Positions 9,320-19,495 of a DNA stretch of 64,000 nt are shown here, in pieces. Source of the DNA: Pictodentalium vernedei (lineage: Eukaryota; Mollusca; Scaphopoda; Dentaliida; Dentaliidae); contig CM062291.1 in the NCBI GenBank assembly GCA_031216915.1, positions 35,654,484 to 35,718,483 on the forward strand, read 5' to 3'. The notes beneath the pieces are model-generated. The model saw nothing but the letters and a program-made list of their open reading frames with translations. It made no database searches and was not told the DNA's origin. A program made the translations under genes and the position numbers. Every line of letters starts with the position of its first letter. Position 1 is the stretch's first letter.

Positions 9320-11470
9320 CATACATAGTATGGGTACACATAACTAGAGGGGTATCAGTACCCCGTGGCTCACCAACAGGTGGCCAATGTAAACGGGTAG
9401 CTGGAGTAAAAAAAAAAGTTCAAAACCTGCACACAAAAGTCCAAAATTAAAGAAAAAAAAGCAGCTAAAGGGTTAAATAATATAATAATAACCCCTAAGA
9501 AGCATGGAGATATGCTGCAAGGTAAATCTCCACTTGGGAGAAAGGAAAAAAAACCCATCAAAACCTGCACGCAAACATCAAAATAAGTCTAAAATTTGAT
9601 TCAAAGGGTTAAAATTAAGACAAAATACCCTGGAAAAGAGTTAAATGTTATAGTGAACCACCATAGCAATATGCAGAAACTCTACACTTGGAAGAAAGGA
9701 AAAAAAACAAACAATGAAAACCTGCACACAAACGTCAAAATAAGTCTAAAAATCTATTGAAGGGGTTAAAAAAATTTTAAAAATGCACTGGAAAGATATC
9801 AATGTTATAATAACCACCACTGCAATATGCAGTGAGGTCAACATCACTTGAAATTGTTTTTTTTTTATCACAACCTGTACATAAAAGTAAGAAGCTGTAA
9901 GCCTAAGTCCAAAAGCTGTACATAAAAGTCCAAAATTGAAGTAATTCAGCAGGAAAAGGGTTAAATAATACAAACATAGCCCTAAGATGCATGTTTACAT
10001 ACAATAGAAAGTGTGGACATATACTGCAAGGTAAATCTCCACTTGAAAGAAAGGAAAAAAAAAACATCAAAACCTGCACGCAAACATCAAAATAAGTCTA
10101 AAATTTGATTCAGTGGGTTAATATTACGACAAAATACCCTGGAAAAGAGTTAAATGTTATAGTGAACCACTATAGCAATATGCTGAAAGTAAAAAAAAAT
10201 TGGAAAAGCCAAAAAATCAAAACCTGTACACAAAAGTTCAAAATATTTGAGAGCAGACGCAGACGCCAACGCCGACATGAGGGCTATGCCATAGGCTCAC
10301 ACAACTAACGTTGGTGAGCCAAAAAATGGTATTTAAAATAATAAGTTTTGAAATCATCTGCGTTGGGTAAAGGGTTAAGACAAAAAACAATCAAGAACAT
10401 GAACCTTGATGGCAAAGAAATAGTTACAACAAATAAAACTAGAGGGGTTATCAGTACCCCGTGGCTCACCAACAGGTGGCCAATGTAAAGGGGTGGTTGG
10501 AGTAAAAAAAAAATGTTCAAAACTTGCACACAACCTGTACATAAAAGTAAAGTAAAAAGCTGTACATAAAAGTCCAAAATTGAAGTAATTCAGCCGGAAA
10601 AGGGTTAAATAATACAAACATAGCCCTAAGATGCATGTATACATACAATAGAAAGCATGGACATATGCTGCAAGGTAAATCTCCACTTGGAAGAAAGGAA
10701 AAAAAAAACATCAAAACCTACACGCAAACATCAAAATAAGTCTAAAATTTGATTCAAAGGGTTAAAATGAAGACAAAATACCCTGGAAAAAAGTTAAATG
10801 TTATAGTGAACCACCATAGCAATATGCAGAAACTCTACACTTGGAAGAAAGGAAAAAAAACAAAAACAATGAAAACCTGCACGCAAACGTCAAAATAAGT
10901 CTAAAAATCTATTGAAGGGGTTAAAAAATTTTTAAAAATGCACTGGAAAGATATCAATGTTATAATAACCACCACTGCAATATGCAGTGAGGTCAACCTC
11001 ACTTGAAATTGTTTTTTTTTATCACAACCTGTACATAAAAGTAAGAAGCTGTAAGCCTAAGTCCAAAAGCTGTACATAAAAGTCCAAAATTGAAGTAATT
11101 CAGCAGGAAAAGGGTTAAATAATACAAACATAGCCCTAAGATGCATGTTTACATACAATAGAAAGTATGGACATATGCTGCAAGGTAAATCTCCACTTGA
11201 AAGAAAGGAAAAAAAAAACATCAAAACCTGCACGCAAACATCAAAATAAGTCTAAAATTTGATTCAAAGGGTTAAAATTACGACAAAATACCCTGGAAAA
11301 GAGTTAAATGTTATAGTGAACCACTATAGCAATATGCTGGAACTAAAAAAAAATATGAAAAGCCAAAAAATCAAAACCTGTACACAAAAGTTCAAAATAT
11401 TTGAGAGCCGCCGCCGCCGCCGACATAAGGGCTATGCCATAAGCTCACACAACTAACGTTGGTGAGCCAA
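9320..11470. repeat. Duplicated repeat block, ~1.1 kb period
   Basis: Sequence from 9343 ('actagaggggtatcagtacc') recurs from about 10438, and the terminal 'aacgttggtgagcc' recurs at about 10307 and 11456. Each block holds several smaller related units ending in 'gggttaaa' with 'cacttggaagaaagg' and 'aacctgcacgcaaac'. Block ends carry 'ggctcaccaac' and its complement 'gttggtgagcc', giving a terminal inverted repeat. A GACGC/GCCGCC run precedes the right end in both. It looks like a Helitron/pearl-type module duplicated in tandem. A fragment of an ACCCTTTACC MITE (10316-10376) lies between the blocks. Confidence 0.75.
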
Positions 11471-12160
11471 TAAAAAACTGCCTGCCTGCAAGCAAGTTTC
11501 AAAAAATGGCCTGAGAAAGAGAAAATCTACTTTATGAGGCCTTAGCATAATATATGTAAAAAGCCTGGGTTTTCAAGAAATTGTGCATAGCCTGTAAAAT
11601 AGTATCTATTTATTGGTGTTTAAGGTCACGTTCAGCCTTCTGGCCACAATATAAACAAAGGCGAGTTTAGCCAATCATTTATACCTGCACAGCCCACTTT
11701 AGAGGACCAACCCAGGAGTAGGTTACCAGATATTATTTTACAGGTGAAATATAACTTGTTTACCACAGTAAAAATCCACTACTCCACTTCCATGGTGATC
11801 CTATAATATGTAGAAAATATTCTGAAATTCTTCATAAACTTCAAACCTCACAATGTAAACAGGAAAACATCCATCATTACTGAAATAATACTGTTAAATT
11901 CCAGACTCACACCAAACAACACACAGACTTTTACTGTAAAACTGGTAATTTTCCAACTGTTCAGCAATGTTGAAAACACAAGGATATGGAGATATTCATT
12001 CATTTCAGGTGAACTTAATGCCAATAACACAGTCTAAAAAAATTTTCTTAGCCCATTACCCAATGCACATAATTTATCAAAATTTAGGCCACACAAAGTA
12101 GGCAGGCGTTTTTTTTTTTACTTTTTATTTTTGTAATTATTTCTTTGCCATCAAAAATTC
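11471..12160. other. Repeat remnants, no gene seen
   Basis: 11595-11815 is a copy of the dispersed repeat at 3976-4175. The rest is AT-rich with no recognised frame. Confidence 0.5.
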
Positions 12161-12460
12161 ATGTTCTTGGATTGTTTTGTTTTAGGCCCCATAATTTACA
12201 GAATAGCATGGGTGGTGGGGTATTTCAGCCCTAGAGTGCAAGAAGGCTTTGCAATGCTAAAGCATAGCAAAGCCTTGTTGCACTCAAGGGACAAATTTAT
12301 CAATCTTATTAACTTGGGTAAAATATCAAACATAAACCATTCAATTTTTATTTTTTTAAGTTTGCATTGGTTAAAAAAAAAGAGCAAGCGACAGCAAAAG
12401 GGACCATGTGGGAGGGCCTGAGAAACAGATTATTTACTTTGTTAGGCATTAGATTTTTTT
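12161..12460. mobile_element. Foldback element, AAGGCTTTGCAATGC core
   Basis: The central hairpin near 12236-12292 pairs 'gtgcaagaaggctttgc' with 'gcaaagccttgttgcac'. The outer part 'gggagggcctgagaaacag' matches the copy at 13090-13460. Confidence 0.75.
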
Positions 12461-12475
12461 TTTTAAATTTTGCTT

Positions 12476-12593
12476 GAGCTCGTTCCAATGATGGGGTAAT
12501 AATCTATGTTTTTGAGACAAAAAATGAAAATAATAGTTATTCAAGAATTTTATTTTGCAAGTGTCGTCTGCTTTTCATGTTAGGTAAAGGGTT
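12476..12593. mobile_element. ACCCTTTACC MITE, right half
   Basis: Half of the palindrome (from 'gagctcgttccaatga') plus the right terminus 'ggtaaagggttaa' is present. The left half is missing. Confidence 0.65.
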
Positions 12594-12599
12594 AAAAAA

Positions 12600-13040
12600 A
12601 AAGAAGCAAAAACAAGAAATTATAGCAAAGCTATGCAAAAAAAGGACGATGAAAAAATTCCAGAGCTGCGAGTAACTACCTGATATTTTTTATATTTTAA
12701 AATTTTAATATCAAATGGAAAGGATAATCTTCCAAGTCATGTTTACAGAGTGCCAGTTTAAGGTTCAGGGTGGCAGTTTCCTGAATGCAGAGATTGCCTC
12801 TGATCCAAGGTTATGCCACTATACACTGCTAAAACTGTATTTCTCAGAATTCCTGCTGTACAAATTAGCCTTATAGATGAGAGTGAGACCATACCAAATG
12901 AGTAATGTTACAGTAGCTATTAGTAAATGAAGCCTAAAATAATCAAACAGTTAGAAAATGAGAACACACAAGGGTTAGAAAAAGACAGAAATTAACATTT
13001 GACAATAATTCCACAGCTGGTCCTTTTTAAAAATCAAACC
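12600..13040. other. No recognised feature
   Basis: Short open frames of about 40 codons occur on the plus strand near 12740-12875, without splice support or a family match. I make no gene call. Confidence 0.4.
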
Positions 13041-13089
13041 AAACGTTGAAAGAAATATTTATAAGGCCATACAAAGTAGATCTTCTGTT

Positions 13090-13460
13090 TCTCAGGCCAT
13101 TATTTGTAAAATTGCATGCGGGCGAGCGTTTTTTTATTTTATTTTTTATATCTGTAATTATTTCTTTGCCATCAAAAATGTATGTTCTTGGTTTATGTTT
13201 TAGGTCTCATAATCTACAGAATAGCATGTGTGGTGGTGTATTTTGTCCCTTGAGAGCAAGAAGGCTTTGCAATGCTAAATCATTGCAAAGCCTTCATGCA
13301 CTCAGGGACAAATTTATCAATGTTTTTGACTTGGGTAAAATATCAGACATAAACCATTTAATTTTTATTTTTTTCAAGTTCACATTGGTTATAAAAAGAG
13401 AGTATGCGGCAGCCAAAAGGTCCATGCGGGAGGGCCTGAGAAACAGAGTATTATTTTCTT
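13090..13460. mobile_element. Foldback element, AAGGCTTTGCAATGC core
   Basis: This is a third copy. The hairpin near 13258-13310 pairs 'aaggctttgcaatg' with 'cattgcaaagcctt', and the arms end in 'ggcctgagaaacag' and its diverged complement 'ctgtttctcaggcc'. Confidence 0.75.
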
Positions 13461-13630
13461 TAGGCCTAAGCTTTAAAGACTTATGCAGTATTGCTGATTT
13501 GAACATGAGGAGGGCTGAAAACAACACTTCTAAAAATGGCAAGAAGAGTTATTGCACTCACTCTTCTTAATTTCTTTAAGAGTAAAAATATATTTTTAAT
13601 CTTATTGATTAGGAATAGAATTTACCTTAC

Positions 13631-13729
13631 ACGAGTACTGCAGTGACTGCAGAACTAGTCTGTTTAAGAAATTCATCGACAATCCCTTTCTCCCTTTGTT
13701 GAATGATTGCTTTCACTTCTTTACAGTCA
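13631..13729 (-). CDS. Possible exon of an unrecognised gene
   Basis: On the minus strand a 99-nt open segment lies between a plausible acceptor (ending CATTCAG, with 'ctctcc' upstream) and a good donor (GTAAGG, complement of 13625-13630). One base plus 32 codons plus two bases gives a symmetric exon whose peptide includes VKAIIQQREKGIVDEFLK, which looks helical. It matches nothing I recognise. Its phase does not join directly to the last UBR5 exon here. An overlapping frame upstream is also open for a while, which weakens the call. It may be chance. Confidence 0.3.
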
Positions 13730-13804
13730 CTGAATGCCCACATGGAGAGGTTAATGCAATTCGTGAATCAATTGATTGTCCATATCCAAGGCCTGCATAA
13801 AGTA

Positions 13805-14013
13805 ACCCTTTACCTAAGGAAAAGGCTTTTTTTTTTTTATATTGTAATTTTTTGCTTCCAAAAGATAGCTGATGACCACTCATTGGAACGAGTGCATTGC
13901 GCTTGTTCCAATGTGAGGTGATAAGCTATGTTTTGGAAGCAAAAAATGAAATTTTTTAGTTATACGAGAATGTTTTTACAAGTGCTGTCTGCTACTAGCA
14001 TTAGGTAAAGAGT
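13805..14013. mobile_element. ACCCTTTACC MITE, 209 bp
   Basis: It begins ACCCTTTACCTAAGG and ends AGGTAAAGAGT, with TA at 13803-13804 and 14014-14015. The central palindrome is 'attggaacgagtgcattgcgcttgttccaat'-like, with arms extending outward as diverged 'gatgaccactc' and 'gaggtgataag'. Confidence 0.82.
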
Positions 14014-14395
14014 TAATCAACCCCGAATGAAAAGCGAGACAAACTATACACAATAGCATCACTGAATATTAAATGCACCAGGTGACCAAATGGTGTGATT
14101 TGTTTGGTCAGTATGTGCAATACGAAATGCCAGTTGTAAGTGTGATCATTGGAAAAGGTTGGTTTTTGCCCCTCACAATAGGTATGATCTTCCATACCCT
14201 ATTAAAAATTGCCATTACCTAAAATTAGCCTATGCAGGGACCGATCAGAACTATTTAAAATACACTCTAGCCCCGGAGCCTATTTTTTCAATTCAAGCTC
14301 TTGATTTCAATTTACGGAGTCACACTGCTGTTTGTAACTCACACTGCAAGTATGTAATAGCTCTCATCATTTTCATTTAGTACACTATAGCAAAC

Positions 14396-14481
14396 ATTAA
14401 TCTTCACTGTGGTTTCTGATCAAGTCTTGGCTGCCTATTTAGGCAGCCAAGACTTGATCAGAAACCACAGTGAAGATTAAT
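14396..14481. repeat. Perfect 42-bp-arm hairpin
   Basis: Arms 14396-14437 and 14440-14481 are exact reverse complements with a two-base loop. The inner 16 bp is the AAGTCTTGGCTGCCT core shared with 396-431 and 58017-58056, but the outer 24 bp differs from those copies. Confidence 0.95.
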
Positions 14482-15228
14482 AATTAAGACTTGAAGTATT
14501 AACTTAAGCACTCTACAACAATGATAAATGATAATCTTATATACAATACATGTAAGAGTGTCTCTCTCGATTGTCCATCAAAAGAATATCAAAATATGAT
14601 CTGAGAAGTTACGCGCCAACTGAGAAGCCTATTTCTGAGATTTAAGAGCCAGGTCCTGATGTTTCAGAACCAAATACGCACTGGCGCATGCCCAGGTTGG
14701 TTCCTGCTATGTTTTGTTTACTGAAGTGAATTTACTCAGCAGTTATAATTTCGAAACAGCAAAATGCCATAAATCAAAATAGCTATACAGTCTATTACAG
14801 TATACCATGGGCACTTGGTCTTAAACAATGAAAAAAAATGAAAACCTGATTATTTTATGTATGTTTTTGAATTGACTGGCATGATCACAAATATTAATTA
14901 ATTTTTTATACAAACTTTACATTTCAACTCGATTTCAAACTAAATACTTTTTATACAAGAACTGTAGATGTATAAGTTGACAATCGTTTTTCCTGACGTC
15001 TGCATCAGCAGTGATTTTACTTACGCACAGGATTATCCCCCTTAGATCAGCGTCTTGTAAAGGTCAATCCACTAATGTTGGCAAAGCCAAAGTGGGATAA
15101 ACTGCGTAAATTCGGGATTGTATTGTTAGCCCATTTAATGAATCCCACAAAATTGCGCTGAAAAGCATAATATAAATGTGCACTCACCTCACTTATGCAC
15201 AGAAAATCAAATGAAATGGCTTCGAAAA
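14482..15228. other. No recognised feature
   Basis: AT-rich DNA up to the DIRS element. I found no gene, inverted repeat or tandem structure. Confidence 0.5.
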
Positions 15229-15456
15229 GTTAAAAAATTTATAGTAATTTATATATTTTTTATACTTACCAATGACCCAGACTTAGCTGGTGCTAACTCC
15301 AACAAAACCAGGGCCAAACACAAATTTTGCCCCCCAATCCCCAAAATTTGCATCCAAAACAAAAAGAAATCATGTCCTAAAGGACCTCCATAGTACGCCT
15401 CTACTGCGCATGCGCAGTGACGCAGACGTCCCGAAATTGGCGCCAATTATCATTCT
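15229..15456. repeat. DIRS inverted terminal repeat (3' side)
   Basis: From 'taccaatgacccagact' inward this matches the reverse complement of 22159-22350. The outermost ends differ: about 35 bp here starting GTTAAAAAATT, against about 10 bp at the right. It contains the palindrome ACTGCGCATGCGCAGT and AATTGGCGCCAATT, resembling NRF1 and E2F sites. Confidence 0.95.
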
Positions 15457-15530
15457 TACTGGCAGTGCCTGGTCAGCGCTATGTACTCAGCGGGGAGGCA
15501 AGAGTTCCCAACTCAGGGAGGGCCATCCCC

Positions 15531-15618
15531 GTCTGGGTCATTGGTAAGTATAAAAAATATATAAATTACTATAAATTTTTTAACATTTTTATACTGTACC
15601 AATGACCCAGACTTAGCT
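15531..15618. repeat. DIRS internal complementary region
   Basis: The first half is the exact reverse complement of the left terminus (ending in the complement of GTTAAAAAATTTATAG). The second half, beginning 'atttttatactgtacc', complements the right terminus. This template-like junction is diagnostic of DIRS1-like elements. Confidence 0.93.
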
Positions 15619-16107
15619 GAATAGTAAACAGGCTGGAGGGCCTAGGACATAGAGGAAAATCCAATAAGCTCAATTATAAATAAAGAGGTAACCCCTTAAG
15701 GAGAAAAGGAGTATTAGGCTTTTCATGTATCTTTCTTATTTAATATTAAATTAGAAAGATACACTACCCTTAATAATTGAGCACAATAACATTCATGTTC
15801 TCTATTAACATCCAGTATAACCCTTATACTAATTATTTTTAAAGCAAGCCAATAAATAAAGTAGTCCAGAGAATTGAGACTCTTTATAATCATTTAAAAG
15901 TGTCCGAGTATTGTATATTAAAGCCCGTTTGACACTTGACATATACAAATGCTTCACACCGAGCTACACTTTAAAAATAAGACATGAATGAAATTAAACA
16001 TTAATATTACACTTTAAAACCATCCCGGAAGCGACTCAGAAATACTGTCTTGGAGGAGGCATTCCCTTGCTTTTCACTATAAAGCAGGTGACCTAAGGGA
16101 ACACCCG

Positions 16108-16126
16108 CCCCCCCCCCCCCCCCCCC
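16108..16126. repeat. Poly-C tract inside DIRS element
   Basis: A run of 19 C on the plus strand lies between the recombinase stop and the internal complementary region. Confidence 0.95.
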
Positions 16127-16223
16127 TTCCCCTTGCCCTGGATCAAATAGCCCAGAGCGAAGAGGGCAGCCGGACGGAGTCACTGCCGGAACAGAAAGTC
16201 TACATAACTATAGTTGCAACTGT

Positions 16224-19112
16224 TTAGTGGACGACATTCTGAGCAACAGATAACGGACCTAAACAATGCAGGTCTCCAGAAATGGACTCAATATTTCTGA
16301 GATAAAAATTAGTAAATGTGGATGGCTGAGACCAATAAGCAGCCTTCATTAAATCTGTAATAGCAACACTATTAGCATAAGCCCAGGAAGTAGAAAGAGC
16401 TCTTACTTCATGAGCAGAAATCTTAAGCACAGACTGCTGAGAAGAAGATAAATCTTCATAAGCAGTACGGATAGTTAACTGAATCCATCTAGCAATAGAA
16501 TGGACTGAAATGTCCTTTCTATTAGGCATCAAAGACAGAAAGAAACGTTTCCGTCCCTTTCTGATGAACTGAGATCTCTGTTTATAGATACGTAGTGCTC
16601 TAACAGGACAGAGTAAAGGCCTACGCCCGTCTGAAGACGGAAGAGCCTTAATAACAATAGGTTCCGGATATTTATTAGGAGCCTGATTCTTAGCTAAAAA
16701 ACCCACATTAGTAGTGAAGGTGATAGTGTTCCCAACACTACGATAATGAGAATCATCCACCGATAGTGCATGAAGCTCACTGACTCTTCTGGCAGAAGAG
16801 AAAGCTAAGAGAAAAGCTGTCTTATAAGATAAGAATTTGAAATCTACTGTCCCAAGAGGTTCAAATGGCTTTTCCTTCAATTTAAGGAGAACCCAAGCTA
16901 AATTCCACTTAGGAATTAATCTAAGAGTTCTGGGTCTATTTATTGAAAAGTTTCTAACCAATTTCGATAAAGAGACATTAGATCCAATTTGTAAACTATC
17001 ATGATGTGCATAGGTATCAGATAACATAGATCTATAACCCTTTATAGTAACAGGCTGCAGTTTGATTTCGTCAAACAAGTATACTAGAAAGTTTGCAATG
17101 TCTGGTATAGAGGGATCAAATATATCTACAGAATGATCCCTACACCAACGACGGAAAACCTTCCACTTAGCCGCATAGTTTAGCGAAGAGGAGGTCCTCC
17201 TACAGTTAGAAATCGCGTCCACTGCTCGTCCTGTAAAGTGCTTGCCATGCAAGAAGGACCGCACAACGGAAAAACGTGAAGGTTGAGACCTTGCGGGTTG
17301 TGATGGAGTTGGCGCGATTTCCCCTGCGAAAGAAGATCCTCTCGTGGAGGAAGCTTCCGCGGTAGGTCCCACAACAGACACCTGAGTAGATTTATCCACG
17401 GTCTCTGTGGCGACAGAGATGCTACCAACAGAATCTTGCATTGAGATTGTTTTATCTTTAGCAATACTTGTTGAATTAACGGCGCTGGAGGATACGCATA
17501 TCCTATCATTCCGTCCCAAGGGATCGACAGAGCGTCTACTGCAAATGCTCTTGGATCCGGACACGGGGACACATACGTCTGCAACTGATTGTTGAGATGT
17601 GTCGCAAATAAGTCTATCATTGGCCGTTCCCATTGGTAGCAAATCTGATTGAATACTTGTTTGTTGAGAGTCCACTCCGACGGCAACAAGCGACCCTTTC
17701 GTGAAAGGGAGTCTGCTAGCACATTCAGACGACCCGGTATGTGACGGACCGAAAGAAGAACGTGATGTTCCAACGCAAACAGAAGGATTCTTTCCGTTAG
17801 ATTGAACAACGGAACTGAATGAGTGCCTCCCTGATTCCGTATATACGCCACTACTGTCGTATTGTCGGATAGGATTTGGACATGAGCATCGTGAATAATG
17901 TCCATCCAGTGACGTAACGCAAGCCAAATTGACATCATTTCCTTGATGTTTATGTGCTTGCACAGGAATTGCAGATCCCAAAGACCCTGGCATCTCGAAT
18001 CCGTTGGGATTAATGATGCACCCCAACCTGTTTGACTGGCATCCGTCATAATGGTAAAACTCGGATCCGGCAACTGCAGCGGAACTCCTTGAGTTAACCA
18101 CTGAATGTTTGCCCAAGTCTGAATCTGTTGTTTCACTTGATCTGACAAGAGAACGTCTACATCGAGCGAATGAATTTTCACACTCCAATTCTGAGTCAGA
18201 AAAATTTGAAGAGGACGTGTGCGTAGCCGCCCCATCGGAATGAGATCCGCGGCTGCTCCGCACAGACCTATCAGTCTCATAAATTCTCTCGCCGTGACTT
18301 TGTCTGCATGCAGACAATAGCGAGCGTAACAACTGACTAATTTCGCTCTGGTTAACGGCAGACGAACGAGATTGTTGTGCGTCTCGAAGCTCATTCCCAG
18401 ATGAGTGAATGACTTGGACGGCACCAGATCCGACTTCTCCTCGTTTACTATGAAACCGAGACGTCGGAGCAATAGAAGAAGATTCTGAACATCGTTCTGA
18501 AGCGTTAACTCGTTGCCGTACCTCTGAAGAATGTCGTCCAGGTAGGCCGACGTTACCGCAGACGAATGAGCTCGGAAGTAGATCATTACCGAGTTCATTA
18601 CCCGAGTGAAAGCCCAGGGTGCTAGATTCAATCCGAAGCACATGGCCCGGAACTGATACACCACTCCTAGGACTGCGAAGCGTAGATACTTTCGGAATGT
18701 CGGATGTACCATGACGTGAAAGTACGCATCTTTGAGATCTATGCTCGTTGCATAATCGTTCACCCGAATACTCGCTCTGACCGATCGAATCGTCTCCATA
18801 TAAAACTTCGGAGCGACGATCAGCTTGTTTATCCAGCTCAAATCTATGACTGGACGGAACGAGCCGTCTGGTTTCGGAACCAGAAACAGATGGCTGTAGA
18901 ATCCCAGCGATTCCTGGTTTTCTACGACCTCTACCGCGTTCTTCATTAAAAGAGACTGCACCTCTGATAACAGAGCGTCTCTTTTCTGTGGATTTGACGG
19001 AAGATGAGTCCACTTTGGACTTCGAGTTAATGGAGGCTTTCGTTTGAAGGATATCTTTAGACCTTCCGAAGTCACTCCTCTCACCCACGGGTCGTCCGTA
19101 ATCGACGCCCAC
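16224..19112 (-). CDS. DIRS tyrosine recombinase ORF (YR)
   Basis: The recombinase inserts the circular DNA copy without target duplication. The open frame is 962 codons. Only the C-terminal ~350 (from about residue 610) look like a YR. The catalytic set is visible: Arg about 775-776 in SSARRVSEL, HxxR at 901-904 (HEVRAL), Trp about 927 in the His/Trp position, and the Tyr nucleophile about 937 in NFYLR. The N-terminal ~640 codons overlap the RT frame and are Ser/Arg-rich, so the true start is probably further in, though the overlap stays open. It is in the same frame as the Gag-like ORF, separated by its stop. It reads as intact. Confidence 0.88.
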   Translation of the reverse strand: MGVDYGRPVGERSDFGRSKDILQTKASINSKSKVDSSSVKSTEKRRSVIRGAVSFNEERGRGRRKPGIAGILQPSVSGSETRRLVPSSHRFELDKQADRRSEVLYGDDSIGQSEYSGERLCNEHRSQRCVLSRHGTSDIPKVSTLRSPRSGVSVPGHVLRIESSTLGFHSGNELGNDLLPSSFVCGNVGLPGRHSSEVRQRVNASERCSESSSIAPTSRFHSKRGEVGSGAVQVIHSSGNELRDAQQSRSSAVNQSEISQLLRSLLSACRQSHGERIYETDRSVRSSRGSHSDGAATHTSSSNFSDSELECENSFARCRRSLVRSSETTDSDLGKHSVVNSRSSAAVAGSEFYHYDGCQSNRLGCIINPNGFEMPGSLGSAIPVQAHKHQGNDVNLACVTSLDGHYSRCSCPNPIRQYDSSGVYTESGRHSFSSVVQSNGKNPSVCVGTSRSSFGPSHTGSSECASRLPFTKGSLVAVGVDSQQTSIQSDLLPMGTANDRLICDTSQQSVADVCVPVSGSKSICSRRSVDPLGRNDRICVSSSAVNSTSIAKDKTISMQDSVGSISVATETVDKSTQVSVVGPTAEASSTRGSSFAGEIAPTPSQPARSQPSRFSVVRSFLHGKHFTGRAVDAISNCRRTSSSLNYAAKWKVFRRWCRDHSVDIFDPSIPDIANFLVYLFDEIKLQPVTIKGYRSMLSDTYAHHDSLQIGSNVSLSKLVRNFSINRPRTLRLIPKWNLAWVLLKLKEKPFEPLGTVDFKFLSYKTAFLLAFSSARRVSELHALSVDDSHYRSVGNTITFTTNVGFLAKNQAPNKYPEPIVIKALPSSDGRRPLLCPVRALRIYKQRSQFIRKGRKRFFLSLMPNRKDISVHSIARWIQLTIRTAYEDLSSSQQSVLKISAHEVRALSTSWAYANSVAITDLMKAAYWSQPSTFTNFYLRNIESISGDLHCLGPLSVAQNVVH

Positions 19113-19495
19113 TCTTGTGAAAAACTCGACAACCTTCCGCCAACCGGAACGCGATAGAGGTTTAAGCCATCACCTCCTGGACCTGCGAGGCCTGCGGTAG
19201 GAGAAACCACGTCTTCCACGACCCGCACCTCGCCTCGTCGACCCCGGGGCGTCCGACCGATTGTCCCGGCCTGAAGGACGTCCCGAACGAGAGTCACTAT
19301 CCTGACGGTCTCTCGAATAAGACCAAGAGGACGCACCGGAACCTCTATAGGAACCTCTCTTGGGCGCATTAGACCCAGAAGTGCCCGCCTTATTCGTGTC
19401 TGCTGTATCCGACCTTTTAGGAGCGGATCTGAACAACAGAGAATCATTAGCTTTCTTTTTAATATTATCATAAATAGCGGAAAGCTTGCCGTCAA
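17180..19495 (-). CDS. DIRS reverse transcriptase / RNase H ORF
   Basis: This polyprotein copies element RNA into DNA. The 771-codon frame overlaps the Gag-like ORF upstream and the YR frame downstream. The first ~100 residues, inside the Gag overlap, are probably not translated in this frame. A DIRS-type lead-in (VGGRLSSFSQEW, 118-129) precedes the RT, with IDLKDAYFHV at 252-261 and catalytic YLDD at 318-321. RNase H follows, with acidic residues at TDAS 484-487, E519, D543 and D595. The tail 620-705 (MIDLFATHLN, YAYPPAP) matches the conserved region after RNase H in DIRS elements, often called methyltransferase-like. Key residues are present and no break is seen. Expression probably needs frameshifting or reinitiation. 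Confidence 0.93.
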   Translation of the reverse strand: MTASFPLFMIILKRKLMILCCSDPLLKGRIQQTRIRRALLGLMRPREVPIEVPVRPLGLIRETVRIVTLVRDVLQAGTIGRTPRGRRGEVRVVEDVVSPTAGLAGPGGDGLNLYRVPVGGRLSSFSQEWASITDDPWVRGVTSEGLKISFKRKPPLTRSPKWTHLPSNPQKRDALLSEVQSLLMKNAVEVVENQESLGFYSHLFLVPKPDGSFRPVIDLSWINKLIVAPKFYMETIRSVRASIRVNDYATSIDLKDAYFHVMVHPTFRKYLRFAVLGVVYQFRAMCFGLNLAPWAFTRVMNSVMIYFRAHSSAVTSAYLDDILQRYGNELTLQNDVQNLLLLLRRLGFIVNEEKSDLVPSKSFTHLGMSFETHNNLVRLPLTRAKLVSCYARYCLHADKVTAREFMRLIGLCGAAADLIPMGRLRTRPLQIFLTQNWSVKIHSLDVDVLLSDQVKQQIQTWANIQWLTQGVPLQLPDPSFTIMTDASQTGWGASLIPTDSRCQGLWDLQFLCKHINIKEMMSIWLALRHWMDIIHDAHVQILSDNTTVVAYIRNQGGTHSVPLFNLTERILLFALEHHVLLSVRHIPGRLNVLADSLSRKGRLLPSEWTLNKQVFNQICYQWERPMIDLFATHLNNQLQTYVSPCPDPRAFAVDALSIPWDGMIGYAYPPAPLIQQVLLKIKQSQCKILLVASLSPQRPWINLLRCLLWDLPRKLPPREDLLSQGKSRQLHHNPQGLNLHVFPLCGPSCMASTLQDEQWTRFLTVGGPPLR

